Below, piece by piece: positions 16,668 to 25,090 of a DNA stretch of 64,000 nucleotides; the stretch's first letter is position 1; the number at the start of each line of letters is the position of its first letter. Position numbers and translations under genes: made by a program. The notes below the pieces were generated by a model. It had not been told where the DNA came from, ran no database searches, and was given only the letters and a program-made list of their open reading frames with translations. Origin of the DNA: Brevundimonas sp. (GTDB lineage Bacteria; Pseudomonadota; Alphaproteobacteria; Caulobacterales; Caulobacteraceae); NCBI RefSeq assembly GCF_027484365.1, contig NZ_JAIXTC010000018.1, positions 1 through 64,000 on the forward strand, written 5' to 3'.

Positions 16668-17693
16668 TCAGCCCGCCTTCGCCGCCACGTCCGCCAGCCG
16701 CGCGCCGACGGCCTCGATCGTCCGCTCTCCCAGCGCCTTGCGGCGCGCCAGAAGTTCGGGCGAGCCGGCGTCGTAGTCCGCCATCAGCCGCTTCACGAAC
16801 GACCCGTCGCGGACATCGGCCAGGACGCCATCCATGGCGTTTCGCGATGCCTCCCCGATCACGCGCGGACCGGTCAGATAGGCGCCGTACTCGGCCGTGT
16901 TCGAGATCTTGGCGAAGGCCCCGGCGATGCCGCGCTCGTACATCAGGTCGGTGACCAGCTTGACCTCGTAGAAGCATTCGAACCAGGCTACTTCCGGCGG
17001 GTAGCCGGCCTTGACCAGCTTCATGAAGGCCGCGTCGATCAGTTCGCCGACGCCGCCGCACAGAACCACCTGCTCGCCGAACAGGTCGCTCTCGCATTCG
17101 GCCGCGAAGGTCGTCTCCAGGATGCCCTTGCGGCCGCATCCCAGAGCCGCCGCATAGGACAGGCCCAGGGCATGAGCGCCGCCGGTGAAGTCCTGGTACA
17201 CGCCGAAGAGACAGAAGACCCCCTCCCCGGCCTCGTAGAGGTCGCGGATGCGCGGGCCGATGCCCTTGGGCGAATCCAGGATGACGTCGAGGTCGGCGCG
17301 CGGCGTGACCAGGCCGAACCGCACCGACAGGCCGTGGGCGAAGATCAGGGCCGCGCCGGTGCGGATGTTGGGCTCGATCTCGTCGCGATACAGGTCGCGG
17401 TGGGCCTCGTCCGAGACCATGACGGCGACGACGTCGGCGCCGGTCGTCGCCTCGCCCGCCGTCGTGACGCGGAACCCGTCGGCCTCCGCCTTCGCACGCG
17501 TCGCCGAACCGGCCTTCAGCCCGATGACGATGTCCGTGACGCCCGAGTCGCGCAGGTTCAGGGCATGTGTCCGACCCTGGCTGCCGTAGCCGATGATCGC
17601 CACCCGCCTGCCCCGTATGATGGACAGATCACAGTCGCGGTCATGGAAGACGGGCAGCGGATTGGGTAAGGTCTGGCTCATGACCGCCCTCAT
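16668..17693 (-). CDS. Divergent ketol-acid reductoisomerase homologue
   Basis: A 341-residue class I ketol-acid reductoisomerase (KARI), the enzyme that isomerises and reduces acetolactate in branched-chain amino acid synthesis. The Rossmann motif VAIIGYGSQG is present. The catalytic set is intact by position: His120 (FAHGLSV), Lys143 (SPKG), Asp203 and Glu207 (ESDLFGEQ), Glu239 and Glu243 (WFECFYEV) and Ser264 (KISNTAEYG). It departs from ordinary IlvC in the stretch that normally reads VAPKGPGHTVR, here DSPKGIGPRIR, and in GHAHAL to GRTHAL. There is no ilvB/ilvH nearby. A GGAGGAAGG site favours the start at 17693; ATG 17681 is the alternative. It may be a second, specialised paralogue rather than the housekeeping enzyme. 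Confidence 0.82.
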   Translation of the reverse strand: MRAVMSQTLPNPLPVFHDRDCDLSIIRGRRVAIIGYGSQGRTHALNLRDSGVTDIVIGLKAGSATRAKAEADGFRVTTAGEATTGADVVAVMVSDEAHRDLYRDEIEPNIRTGAALIFAHGLSVRFGLVTPRADLDVILDSPKGIGPRIRDLYEAGEGVFCLFGVYQDFTGGAHALGLSYAAALGCGRKGILETTFAAECESDLFGEQVVLCGGVGELIDAAFMKLVKAGYPPEVAWFECFYEVKLVTDLMYERGIAGAFAKISNTAEYGAYLTGPRVIGEASRNAMDGVLADVRDGSFVKRLMADYDAGSPELLARRKALGERTIEAVGARLADVAAKAG

Positions 17694-18222
17694 AACGCCT
17701 TCCTCCGTCGTCGCCTTCTGGAAAGAGGCGGGTCCGAAAAAGTGGTACGCCAAGGACGAGGCGTTCGACCGCGCGTTCCGGGACGCCGGGCGCACCCTGC
17801 ACGAGGCGGCGGCGCGGCGCGAGCTGGACGACTGGATGGCCACGCCGGAGGGGGCCCTGGCCCTGATGATCCTGCTCGATCAGTATCCCCGGAACAGCTT
17901 CCGGGGCACGGCGCATCAGTTCGCCACGGACAGCCTGGGCCTGATGTTCGCAAGACGGGCCTGGGATCTGGCCTATCCCCGGACGTTCGAGCCGGACCTG
18001 CGCCAGTTCTTCGTCACCCCGTTCGAGCATTCCGAGGCCCTGGCCGATCAGGACGAGGCCGTGCGCCTGTCCGCCGACATGCCCGAGGTGCTGAAATTCG
18101 CCCATATCCACCGCGACATCATCGTCCGCTTCGGCCGCTTCCCGCACCGTAACCGGGCGCTGGGGCGTGAGACGACCGCCGAGGAACAGGCCTTCCTGGA
18201 TCAGGGCGGGTTCAGCGGCTGA
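17680..18222 (+). CDS. DUF924 family protein
   Basis: A 180-residue helical protein of the DUF924 family, seen from VVAFWKEAG...KKWYAKDEAFD at the N-terminus, the central ILLDQYPRNSFRGTAHQFATD signature and the PFEHSEALADQDEAV block. The function is unknown. Some members are tetratricopeptide-like in fold. Its ATG at 17680 lies inside the start region of the divergent reductoisomerase gene, so the two share 14 bases head to head. An AAGG stretch nine bases upstream can act as the ribosome site. Confidence 0.88.
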   Translation: MTALITPSSVVAFWKEAGPKKWYAKDEAFDRAFRDAGRTLHEAAARRELDDWMATPEGALALMILLDQYPRNSFRGTAHQFATDSLGLMFARRAWDLAYPRTFEPDLRQFFVTPFEHSEALADQDEAVRLSADMPEVLKFAHIHRDIIVRFGRFPHRNRALGRETTAEEQAFLDQGGFSG

Positions 18223-18233
18223 AGCGCCGGACT

Positions 18234-18254
18234 GGACTCGGATACACCGAGTCC
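18234..18254. terminator. Hairpin after the DUF924 gene
   Basis: A perfect 8-bp inverted repeat, GGACTCGG and CCGAGTCC with a 5-base loop, begins 12 bases after the DUF924 stop. There is only a weak T-rich stretch behind it (CATTTCC), so termination is likely but not certain. Confidence 0.5.
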
Positions 18255-18456
18255 AACGAGTCCATTTCCTGAGACGTGCTGTCAGATATCCGGTTCATGA
18301 CTTTGAACCTAAGACGCTTTGCCTCGGTTCTTTCGCGGCTCATGCCACGAACGGGGCATATCCGTTCGCCAGACCCGGCTGCTGGCCTTGCCACTTTCCT
18401 GTGAGCAACCGAATCGGGCCGATGTGGTGCAACCGAATCACCGGCACACTGTACGG

Positions 18457-19314
18457 ATGAACGCCGTCGCCCAGCTCACAGACCTTCAGGACCGTATCGG
18501 GGCCGCGCCTGCGGACCATCCCGAGTTCCAGTACCTGAACCTGCTGCGCGACATCCTCGACAACGGCGTGCGTCGCGACGACCGCACCGGCACCGGCACC
18601 CTGGGCGTCTTCGGCCGCCAGATGCGGTTCGACCTGTCGAAGGGCTTCCCCCTTCTGACCACCAAGAAGCTGCACCTGCGCTCGATCATCGTGGAACTGC
18701 TGTGGTTCCTGCGCGGCGAGACCAACACCCGCTGGCTGAAGGAAAACGGCTGTTCGATCTGGGACGAGTGGGCCGACGAGAACGGCGAACTGGGTCCGGT
18801 TTATGGGAAACAATGGCGCTCCTGGGCCGCCCCGAACGGCGAGTCGATCGACCAGATCGCCCGGTTGATCGAGGGACTGAAGACCAACCCGAACAGCCGC
18901 CGCCACATCGTCTCGGCCTGGAACCCGGCCGATATCGAGGACATGGCCCTGCCGCCCTGCCACTGCCTGTTCCAGTTCTTCGTCGCCGATGGAAAACTGA
19001 GCTGCCAGCTGTACCAGCGCTCGGCCGACGTCTTCCTCGGCGTGCCATTCAACATCGCCTCCTATGCGCTGCTGACGATGATGGTCGCCCAGGTGGTGGG
19101 CCTGGAGCCCGGCGAATTCGTCCACACCTTCGGCGACGCCCACCTGTATTTGAACCACATCGAACAGGCGGAGCTGCAACTGACCCGCCAGCCGTTCGCC
19201 CCGCCGACCATGAGCATCGCGCCGAAGCGGGATCTGTTCGCCTTCGAGCCGTCGGACTTCGTCCTGTCGGGCTATGAGGCGCACCCGCACATCAAGGCGG
19301 CCGTGGCCGTATGA
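18457..19314 (+). CDS. thyA: Thymidylate synthase ThyA
   Basis: Converts dUMP to dTMP with methylenetetrahydrofolate. The 285-residue protein has [13 protein letters not shown], the catalytic Cys168 in [10 protein letters not shown], the [19 protein letters not shown] dUMP-binding segment and HLYLNHIEQ. The start [11 protein letters not shown] is used because conservation begins just after it; the frame is open to 18319. It is longer than E. coli ThyA (264) by the N-terminal segment. It overlaps the MazG-like gene by 4 bases and is followed by folA, which regenerates the folate that ThyA consumes. Confidence 0.96.
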   Translation: MNAVAQLTDLQDRIGAAPADHPEFQYLNLLRDILDNGVRRDDRTGTGTLGVFGRQMRFDLSKGFPLLTTKKLHLRSIIVELLWFLRGETNTRWLKENGCSIWDEWADENGELGPVYGKQWRSWAAPNGESIDQIARLIEGLKTNPNSRRHIVSAWNPADIEDMALPPCHCLFQFFVADGKLSCQLYQRSADVFLGVPFNIASYALLTMMVAQVVGLEPGEFVHTFGDAHLYLNHIEQAELQLTRQPFAPPTMSIAPKRDLFAFEPSDFVLSGYEAHPHIKAAVAV

Positions 19315-19625
19315 TCCTTTCCGAACTGTCGGAGAAGGTCGCCCGAATCTCCGACATCTACGCCGCCGAACACGGGATTGACCGCTCCGGCGACTGGGCC
19401 ATCCTCAAGCTGCAGGAGGAGCTCGGCGAACTGACCGCGGAACATCTGCGTCTCAGCGGACGAGCGCGCGGCGAGCCGAGCGAACAGGCTCTGGCCGATG
19501 AGGCCGCCGATGTCCTCGGCATGCTCCTGATCTATTGCGACCGGGCCGGGATCGACATCGAACAGGCGATGCAGCGCAAATGGCTGCACTGGCTCGAGCC
19601 GAAAACCGACGGTCAGCCCGCCTAG
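19311..19625 (+). CDS. MazG-like nucleotide pyrophosphohydrolase
   Basis: A 104-residue all-helical protein with the MazG/dUTPase metal motif: EExxE in [14 protein letters not shown] and ExxD in DEAADVLGM. These helices bind Mg2+ and hydrolyse nucleoside triphosphates to monophosphates. Its ATG overlaps the thyA stop (ATGA), so it is translationally coupled to thymidylate synthase; a role in providing or policing dNMP pools is a reasonable inference. The substrate is not determinable. Confidence 0.85.
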   Translation: MILSELSEKVARISDIYAAEHGIDRSGDWAILKLQEELGELTAEHLRLSGRARGEPSEQALADEAADVLGMLLIYCDRAGIDIEQAMQRKWLHWLEPKTDGQPA

Positions 19626-19700
19626 CGTCACCATAAGACTCGGCGCAGCCTTCCGACCCGATCCGCGCATCGGCGGACGGGGCAAACGGGAGGGTTCGCC

Positions 19701-20369
19701 ATGGTGAAGCGTTTTTCGGCCGAGTTGATCGGCACGATGGTGCTGGTTCTGTTCGGTTGTGGGGCGGCGGTTCTGGGGCCGGCGCCGTTTGATCAGCTGG
19801 CGGTGTCGCTGGCCTTCGGCTTCGCCATCGTGGCCATGGCCTATGGCATCGGGCCGGTCTCGGGCTGTCACGTCAATCCAGCTGTGAGTCTCGCCGCCTT
19901 CGTGGCCGGGCGGATGTCGGCGAAGGACATGCTGGTCTACTGGGTCGCCCAGTTCATCGGTGCCCTCATCGGCGCGGTCCTGCTGTCGCTGATCGCCCAG
20001 ACCGGCGTCGCCAACCTGGGCCAGAACGGCTGGGGGCCCGGCTATCTCGGTGAGTACGGCATACAGGCGGCCCTTATCTTCGAGGTCGTGATGACGGCCG
20101 TCTTCGTCGTCGTCATCCTGGGCGTCACCGGCGACAAGGGGCATGGGCCGTTCGCGGGCGTGGCCATCGGCATCACCCTGGCCGTCATCCACATCGTCGG
20201 CATCCAGGTGACCGGCGTCTCGGTCAATCCGGCGCGCAGCTTTGGCCCCGCCGTGCTCGCGGGCGGACCGGCGCTGAGCCAGCTGTGGCTGTTCATCGTC
20301 GCCCCGGCCGTGGGCGCGGTGCTGGGCGCCCTGCTGTTCCGCCTGAAAGTGCTGGACCCGGACGCCTGA
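19701..20369 (+). CDS. aqpZ: Aquaporin (AqpZ type)
   Basis: A 222-residue major intrinsic protein with six transmembrane helices and two half-helices carrying NPAVS and NPARS. The selectivity-filter positions Phe, His and Arg seem to be conserved as in AqpZ (SLAFGF, HIVGIQV, NPARS), while the Thr position reads Val (TGVSVNPARS). That supports a water channel. The first NPA loop has GCHVNPA where many have GAHxNPA. It sits between the MazG-like gene and folA. Confidence 0.9.
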   Translation: MVKRFSAELIGTMVLVLFGCGAAVLGPAPFDQLAVSLAFGFAIVAMAYGIGPVSGCHVNPAVSLAAFVAGRMSAKDMLVYWVAQFIGALIGAVLLSLIAQTGVANLGQNGWGPGYLGEYGIQAALIFEVVMTAVFVVVILGVTGDKGHGPFAGVAIGITLAVIHIVGIQVTGVSVNPARSFGPAVLAGGPALSQLWLFIVAPAVGAVLGALLFRLKVLDPDA

Positions 20370-20406
20370 TCGGGTGAAGGGCGGCTACGTCCCGACGGAG
20401 CCGCCC

Positions 20407-20934
20407 ATGCCCATTCCCCATATCGCCATCGTGGTGGCCCGCGCCCGGAACGGCGTGATCGGCCGGGACGGCGACATGCCGTGGAAGCTGCGCAGCGACC
20501 TGCAGCGGTTCAAGGCCATCACCACGGGCAAGCCCTGTATCATGGGCCGGGCGACCTGGGAGAGCCTGCCGCTGCGCCCCCTGCCCGGCCGGCTGAACCT
20601 GATCCTGTCGCGGGACCTGTCCTATGAGGAATCCGGTAAGGCGAAGGGCGCCGTGGTCGTCTCCAGCTTCGCTGACGCGCTCGATATCGCCCGCGAGACG
20701 GCCGGGGACGACGCCATCGACGAGGTCTGCGTCATCGGCGGCGCCGCCCTGTTCGAGGCCGCCCTGCCCCAGGCGAAACGTCTCTACATCACCGAGATCG
20801 ACGCCGAGCCGGAGGGTGATGTCTTCTTCCCCGCCTTTGACGAATCCCTCTTCCGCGAAGTCGCCAACGAACGGCATGATGCGGGCGAGAAGGACGATCA
20901 CGCCTTCGCTTTCCGGATCCTCGAGCGCATCTGA
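20407..20934 (+). CDS. folA: Dihydrofolate reductase
   Basis: Reduces dihydrofolate to tetrahydrofolate with NADPH. The 175-residue protein starts MPIPHIAIVVARARNGVIGRDGDMPWKLRSDLQRF. Asp in the MPWKLRSDLQRFK segment is the conserved proton-donor position, and PCIMGRATWESLP and VCVIGGAALFEAALP are the NADPH-binding strands. The internal start is chosen over the upstream frame because MPIPHIAIV aligns with the family and has GGAG upstream. Its proximity to thyA suggests shared folate and thymidylate metabolism. Confidence 0.95.
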   Translation: MPIPHIAIVVARARNGVIGRDGDMPWKLRSDLQRFKAITTGKPCIMGRATWESLPLRPLPGRLNLILSRDLSYEESGKAKGAVVVSSFADALDIARETAGDDAIDEVCVIGGAALFEAALPQAKRLYITEIDAEPEGDVFFPAFDESLFREVANERHDAGEKDDHAFAFRILERI

Positions 20935-20951
20935 CACAGGAGCAGGCCGCC

Positions 20952-21272
20952 ATGATGACCTCCACCACCAACGAGATTTTCGGCCACAGGGTCGTGCGCC
21001 ACATCGGCGTCGTGCGCGGCATCACCGTGCGATCGCGCAACCTCGTCTCTGACGCCATCGGCGGGGTCCAGTCGATGCTGGGCGGTCGGGTCGGCGCCTA
21101 TGTGAAACTGGCCGAGGTCGGACGTCAGGAAGCCTTCGATCACCTGGTCGAGCACGCCCGCGCCGCCGGCGGCAACGCCATCCTGGCCCTGCGTTACGAG
21201 TCCAACGAGATCATGCCGGGCGTGACCGAGGTCCTGGCCTACGGGACGGCGGTGGTGGTGGAACCGCAGTGA
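20952..21272 (+). CDS. YbjQ/UPF0145 family protein
   Basis: A 106-residue protein of the YbjQ family: EIFGHRVVRHIGVVRGITVRSRN at the start, then the AGGNAILALRYESNEIMPGVTEVLAYGTAVVV core. Members are pentameric and annotated as putative heavy-metal-binding domains, although the function is unproven. It starts 17 bases after folA and probably belongs to the same transcript. Confidence 0.9.
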   Translation: MMTSTTNEIFGHRVVRHIGVVRGITVRSRNLVSDAIGGVQSMLGGRVGAYVKLAEVGRQEAFDHLVEHARAAGGNAILALRYESNEIMPGVTEVLAYGTAVVVEPQ

Positions 21273-21352
21273 GGCAGTAGGCAGTAGGCAGGAGGCAGTC
21301 GGTTGCCCGTCTGACCTTTCTTCTACTGCCTAATTCCTGGTGACTACTGCCT
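21272..21352. repeat. Heptamer repeat forming an inverted-repeat gene boundary
   Basis: Four tandem copies of AGGCAGT (the third ends in G) span 21272-21299. Two inverted copies, ACTGCCT, occur at 21325-21331 and 21346-21352. The region can fold into alternative stem-loops between the convergent YbjQ-like and hydroxylase genes, and the last codons of the hydroxylase lie inside the repeat. A bidirectional terminator role is plausible. Confidence 0.75.
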
Positions 21353-22078
21353 GTTCTCAGGCATCGCATCGGTCCCGCACCACCGGTCCCAGACCCGGAA
21401 ATACAGCCCGAAATTCGTCTTCATATGGGTGTGATGGCGGCTGTGGTGGGTCGCGGTGATCAGCTGCGACCCGATCCGTCCCCTCACCCAGCGGTCGGGC
21501 CATAGTTCGCGGCCGCAGTGGTTCATCACCGCCGTCGCCGTCATCAGCGTCAGCATGACCGCCAGCATCCAGATGTTCAACGGGATCACGAAGGCCAGGG
21601 CCGGCAGCAGCCAGGCCGTCAGCGCGGCCTCCGCCGGATCGAAGGCGAAGCTGGCGAAGGGGCTGGGGTCGCGCGCCCGGTGGTGCGCCGCATGGGCCCA
21701 GGCGAACACCCGCCGGTCATGCAGCAGCCGGTGGGTCCAGTAGTAGTGGCTGTCCTGCACGATCAGCAGCAGCAGGAAACTGACCGGCAGCCACCACAGG
21801 GGATACGCCGCCGGATCGAGATACAGACGGGTTCCGCCCGCCTTCCACGCCTCAAGAGCAACCGCCGCCGGGAGGGCGTAGATGGGGGTCGACAGCAGCG
21901 AGTATTTGATCTCGTGCCACATCAGCCGCCGCGACGGCCGCTCGCGGTTCAGGCGACGGCCGACACCGTTGGCCCTGCCCCAGGTCAACCACCAGACCCC
22001 GCCCGCGACGAGCAGGTAGCGCGCGCCGATGATCAGACTCAGCCAGACGGTGGTGATCAGGACGGACGTCAAGGTCAT
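21344..22078 (-). CDS. Fatty acid hydroxylase / sterol desaturase family protein
   Basis: A 244-residue integral membrane di-iron enzyme. The eight-histidine signature is complete: QDSHYYWTHRLLHD (HxxxH and more), HAAHH and ATHHSRHH. Three to four hydrophobic segments surround these motifs. Members hydroxylate or desaturate fatty acids, sterols or carotenoids. The substrate is unknown; carotenoid or ornithine-lipid hydroxylation would be candidates in this group. The final residues ENRQ are encoded in the heptamer repeat. Confidence 0.88.
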   Translation of the reverse strand: MTLTSVLITTVWLSLIIGARYLLVAGGVWWLTWGRANGVGRRLNRERPSRRLMWHEIKYSLLSTPIYALPAAVALEAWKAGGTRLYLDPAAYPLWWLPVSFLLLLIVQDSHYYWTHRLLHDRRVFAWAHAAHHRARDPSPFASFAFDPAEAALTAWLLPALAFVIPLNIWMLAVMLTLMTATAVMNHCGRELWPDRWVRGRIGSQLITATHHSRHHTHMKTNFGLYFRVWDRWCGTDAMPENRQ

Positions 22079-22233
22079 GCTTCATTTCTAGAGGCTGGAG
22101 GGGCACGGGGCGAGGGCCGACAGCGCTGCGCCTGTTCGCCAATTCTGAGAGATGATCGGGTCCCGGAGATCAGCGACGTCTGACTATATCTGACACTGTC
22201 GCGCGTACGTTGTTGAATACCCGGATTGTTTTA

Positions 22234-22261
22234 TCGCAACGTCGCGGTCTGGGCGTTGCGA
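22234..22261. promoter_or_regulatory. Inverted repeat upstream of the EF-hand gene
   Basis: Perfect 8-bp arms TCGCAACG and CGTTGCGA separated by 12 bases lie about 95 bases upstream of the GTG start at 22357, in the gap between divergent genes. It may be an operator or an mRNA/terminator hairpin. Confidence 0.45.
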
Positions 22262-22356
22262 CGAAGTTCGTCTTGCAGTAGCTCGCATTCACAAGTCCAC
22301 GATCGACTGAGCATAGTGTTTCAGATTGGTGACTGGCGGGGCTGAGAGGTAGAGAC

Positions 22357-22977
22357 GTGCGACAGAAGATTTCCCTTTCCCTGATCAGTGGGGCCGCGCT
22401 GCTGTGCGCGCTTTCCACACCGGTCATGGCCGCAGCAGCCGGACCCGAGGCACGTTTCATCGCGCCGGGCCAGGCTCAGGACGAGGACTACGAGGACGAG
22501 CAGAGCGAGGAAGGTGCCGATCAGCAGGCCGAGGAGTCCGGCGAAGACCAGGGTGACCTCCCGGAAGACTGGATTGCCGAAGGCACCACCTTCGAGGAGC
22601 CGAACGCGGACTGGGCTGAGGTCGAACCGGAAGGCGGGATCGGCGGGCTTGATTTCGATGGCGACGGCAGCGTCGAGACCGAGGAGGCCCACACATCCCG
22701 TGCCGTCATCTTCCTCAACCTGGATTTCGACGCCGACGGGATCATCCTTGTCGAGGAAGCCGAAGATCTGGCCGAGGTCTATGCCTCGGTGATCGAAGGG
22801 TATCCGCTGGCCGACCCTGAAGATCTTGACGGCAGCAGCGCCTGGCTCGAGCGCGCCGACTCAGACGGTGACGGGGCCGTCACGTTCGACGAGTTCATCA
22901 ACGCACCGATGCAGACCTTCGAGGAACTCGATGTCGACGACGACGGCGACATCGGGGCCGAAGAAGAACCCTCCTAA
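22357..22977 (+). CDS. Secreted EF-hand calcium-binding protein
   Basis: A 206-residue exported protein starting at a GTG with AGAGGTAGA upstream. It has a signal peptide (to about residue 25), then a long acidic region (about 40-90, mostly Glu/Asp/Gln). Four EF-hand loops follow: 99-110 (DFDGDGSVETEE), 123-134 (DFDADGIILVEE), 168-179 (DSDGDGAVTFDE) and 192-203 (DVDDDGDIGAEE). All retain Asp at loop positions 1, 3 and 5 and Glu at 12. It probably binds Ca2+ in the periplasm or outside the cell. Confidence 0.85.
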   Translation: MRQKISLSLISGAALLCALSTPVMAAAAGPEARFIAPGQAQDEDYEDEQSEEGADQQAEESGEDQGDLPEDWIAEGTTFEEPNADWAEVEPEGGIGGLDFDGDGSVETEEAHTSRAVIFLNLDFDADGIILVEEAEDLAEVYASVIEGYPLADPEDLDGSSAWLERADSDGDGAVTFDEFINAPMQTFEELDVDDDGDIGAEEEPS

Positions 22978-23067
22978 ATCAAACCCTTTTCTCAGATCAG
23001 GTTTTCGGCAGTCCGGCCGCCCTGGATTAACCGGAACCGAACCTGATCGAAGCCGCAGGATTCACAA

Positions 23068-23760
23068 ATGTCCACACTTCAAAGACTACTGGGCCGCGTT
23101 CTGATCTCGGCATCGGTGGCAAGCAGCGTCATTGCGACCAGCACCCTGGCCGAACCCCCGCAGAGTCGGTCTTCGAACGGGCCAAGGTTGGTGGCCATGC
23201 AGAATTTCACGCTCAAATGCCGGGGGAGCTACAATCAGAACAACGGCGTCTCGTTCAGCTATGATGGCATCAGACCGGCCGGCAACCAGGCGACCGCGAC
23301 CTGGAATTCGAACGGCACCACCGCCACCATCGACGTGAGGTTGATGAGGCGGGGCGGCAACGACATGACGTTTCGGGTCAGTGGTCCGGCCCCCGGAAAC
23401 TATGGCGCGGAAACCATCGTCCTGGTCGACGACCGTCAGTTCCGCTCCCAGGAAGCCTTCAATGTCAGCAGGCAGGACGGAACGTTCGCAAGCGCGAGGT
23501 TCAACTATGTCAACGGCCAACCGACCCTCGGATCGTTCCGGATGGAGGAGAGGCGTAATGGCAGCAGCATGCGCGTCGTTGTTCTGAATACATGCTGGGG
23601 CAACATGGGCCATGATCCGGATCCCTCCTGGAGAGGGTTCTCCTGGAATCCCAACATCACCGTGCACCCTTCGCTTCTCAGGCCCCCATCACCATACGCG
23701 GTCAGCCGACAGGATGTCATTGGAGAGAACGGCAACTCACAACCACAGCGGCCGCGGTAA
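23068..23760 (+). CDS. Secreted protein of unknown function
   Basis: A 230-residue protein with a signal peptide (MSTLQRLLGRVLISASVASSVIATSTLA). The mature part is rich in Asn, Ser and Gly with alternating beta-like stretches (SYDGIRPAGNQATATWNSNG, TTATIDVRLMRRGGNDMTFRV), two cysteines (in LKCRG and NTCWGN) and a Pro-rich C-terminus. The composition is less GC-biased than its neighbours, which may indicate recent acquisition. I recognise no family. It follows the EF-hand gene by 90 bases, both secreted; a functional link is conjecture. Confidence 0.6.
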   Translation: MSTLQRLLGRVLISASVASSVIATSTLAEPPQSRSSNGPRLVAMQNFTLKCRGSYNQNNGVSFSYDGIRPAGNQATATWNSNGTTATIDVRLMRRGGNDMTFRVSGPAPGNYGAETIVLVDDRQFRSQEAFNVSRQDGTFASARFNYVNGQPTLGSFRMEERRNGSSMRVVVLNTCWGNMGHDPDPSWRGFSWNPNITVHPSLLRPPSPYAVSRQDVIGENGNSQPQRPR

Positions 23761-23838
23761 CAGGACGTGCCAGACAGGCCGGCAGAACACCGCGCCGATA
23801 CCTTGAAGACCGCAGGTTATCTGGCGCCTGCATCCCTG

Positions 23839-23873
23839 CTTTTGACAGGACCTCGAAGCCGGTCTGTCAAAAG
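23839..23873. terminator. Hairpin between convergent genes
   Basis: A perfect 10-bp inverted repeat, CTTTTGACAG and CTGTCAAAAG with a 15-base loop, lies between the end of the secreted protein gene and the end of the Old Yellow Enzyme gene. It probably terminates one or both transcripts, though no clean T run follows on either strand. Confidence 0.5.
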
Positions 23874-23903
23874 CGGAGATCAGGGTCCCGCGCCTGTCCC
23901 GGG

Positions 23904-25001
23904 CTAGAAGAGAACGCCCATGTCCTCTCGCGCGAAGGCCTTGAGTTCGTCCTCGCGGCCGTCGCGAACCTTCAGCACCCAGTTCGGGTCGGCCAGCAGG
24001 GCGCGGCCGACAGCGATGAGGTCGAACTCGTCCCGCTCCATCCGCGCGATCAGACCGTCCAGCGAGGCGGGCTGTGAGCCCTCGCCGCGGAAGGCCGCCA
24101 TGAACTCGCCGTCCAGACCGACGGAGCCGACGCTGATGGTCGGCTTCTTCGTGATGACCTTGGCCCAGCCGGCGAAGTTGAGGTCCGACCCCTCGAACTC
24201 GGGTTCCCAGAAGCGGCGCTGCGAACAGTGGAAGACGTCCACGCCCGCGTCCGACAGCGGCAGAAGCCACTCGGCCATCTCGTCCGGAGTGTTGGCGATC
24301 TTAGCGTCGTAGTCCTGCTGTTTCCACTGCGACAGGCGGATGATCAGGGGGATGTCCGGCCCCAGGCCTTCGCGCACGGCCTTGACCACCTCGACCCCGA
24401 AGCGGGCGCGTTCAGCGATCGACGGTCCGCCCCAGCGGTCGCCGCGCGCGTTGAGCCCGGCCCAGTAGAACTGGTCGATCAGATAGCCGTGGGCCGAATG
24501 GATCTCGGCGGCGTCGAATCCCAGTTCGCGCGAGGCCTTTGCCGACCGGCCGAAGGCGGCGATGGTGTCGGCGATGTCCTCTTCGGTCATCGGCTCGTAT
24601 TTCTGCTTGCCGGGCGCGACGAGGCCCGACGGGCTGTCGACCTGGCCCAGGGGTTGCCAGTCGGCCCCCTGTCCACGTGCGGCGCCCACGTGCCAGATCT
24701 GGGGCGCGATCAGACCGCCAGCGGCGTGGACCTCGTCCACGATCTTCTTCCATTCCGGCAGGGCCTGGCCGTGGAAGACCGGCACCCTGGCGTCATTGCG
24801 CGCGGCCGGCCGCTCGACGACCGTGCCCTCGGTGATGATCAGTCCGACCTGACCCTCGGCCCGACGGCGATAGTAGGCGGCGACGTCGGAGGTCGGGATC
24901 CCGTTCGGAGAGAAGGACCGCGTCATGGGGGCCATGACAATGCGGTTCGGCAGGGTCAGGCCCTTGATCGTGAAGGGGCGGAACAGGGTGTCGACGCGCA
25001 T
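23904..25001 (-). CDS. Old Yellow Enzyme family NADH:flavin oxidoreductase
   Basis: A 365-residue FMN-dependent TIM barrel. It begins MRVDTLFRPFTIKGLTLPNRIVMAPMTRSFS, with RRRAEGQVGLIITEG, APQIWHVGA, GFDAAEIHSAHGYLIDQFYW (substrate-binding His and Tyr) and LNARGDRWGG. ISVGSVGLD and VGRALLADPNW near the end bind the FMN phosphate. It should reduce activated alkenes such as enones or nitro compounds with NAD(P)H; the physiological substrate is unknown. An 88-base gap containing a strong inverted repeat separates it from the upstream kinase gene. Confidence 0.93.
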   Translation of the reverse strand: MRVDTLFRPFTIKGLTLPNRIVMAPMTRSFSPNGIPTSDVAAYYRRRAEGQVGLIITEGTVVERPAARNDARVPVFHGQALPEWKKIVDEVHAAGGLIAPQIWHVGAARGQGADWQPLGQVDSPSGLVAPGKQKYEPMTEEDIADTIAAFGRSAKASRELGFDAAEIHSAHGYLIDQFYWAGLNARGDRWGGPSIAERARFGVEVVKAVREGLGPDIPLIIRLSQWKQQDYDAKIANTPDEMAEWLLPLSDAGVDVFHCSQRRFWEPEFEGSDLNFAGWAKVITKKPTISVGSVGLDGEFMAAFRGEGSQPASLDGLIARMERDEFDLIAVGRALLADPNWVLKVRDGREDELKAFAREDMGVLF

Positions 25002-25040
25002 CGGAAGTCTCGCAGGGGAAGGACTGGAACCGACAGAGTG

Positions 25041-25073
25041 GCGGTCAGGGTTGCGTTTGAAAACCCTGACCGC
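25041..25073. terminator. 12-bp perfect inverted repeat between the kinase and OYE genes
   Basis: Arms GCGGTCAGGGTT and AACCCTGACCGC flank a 9-base loop, followed on the plus strand by seven A residues. On the minus strand, where both neighbours are transcribed, the T run precedes rather than follows the stem, so it is not a textbook intrinsic terminator. It may end the kinase transcript by the stem alone or serve as an operator for the OYE gene. Confidence 0.45.
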
Positions 25074-25090
25074 AAAAAAAGGTGGTGCAG

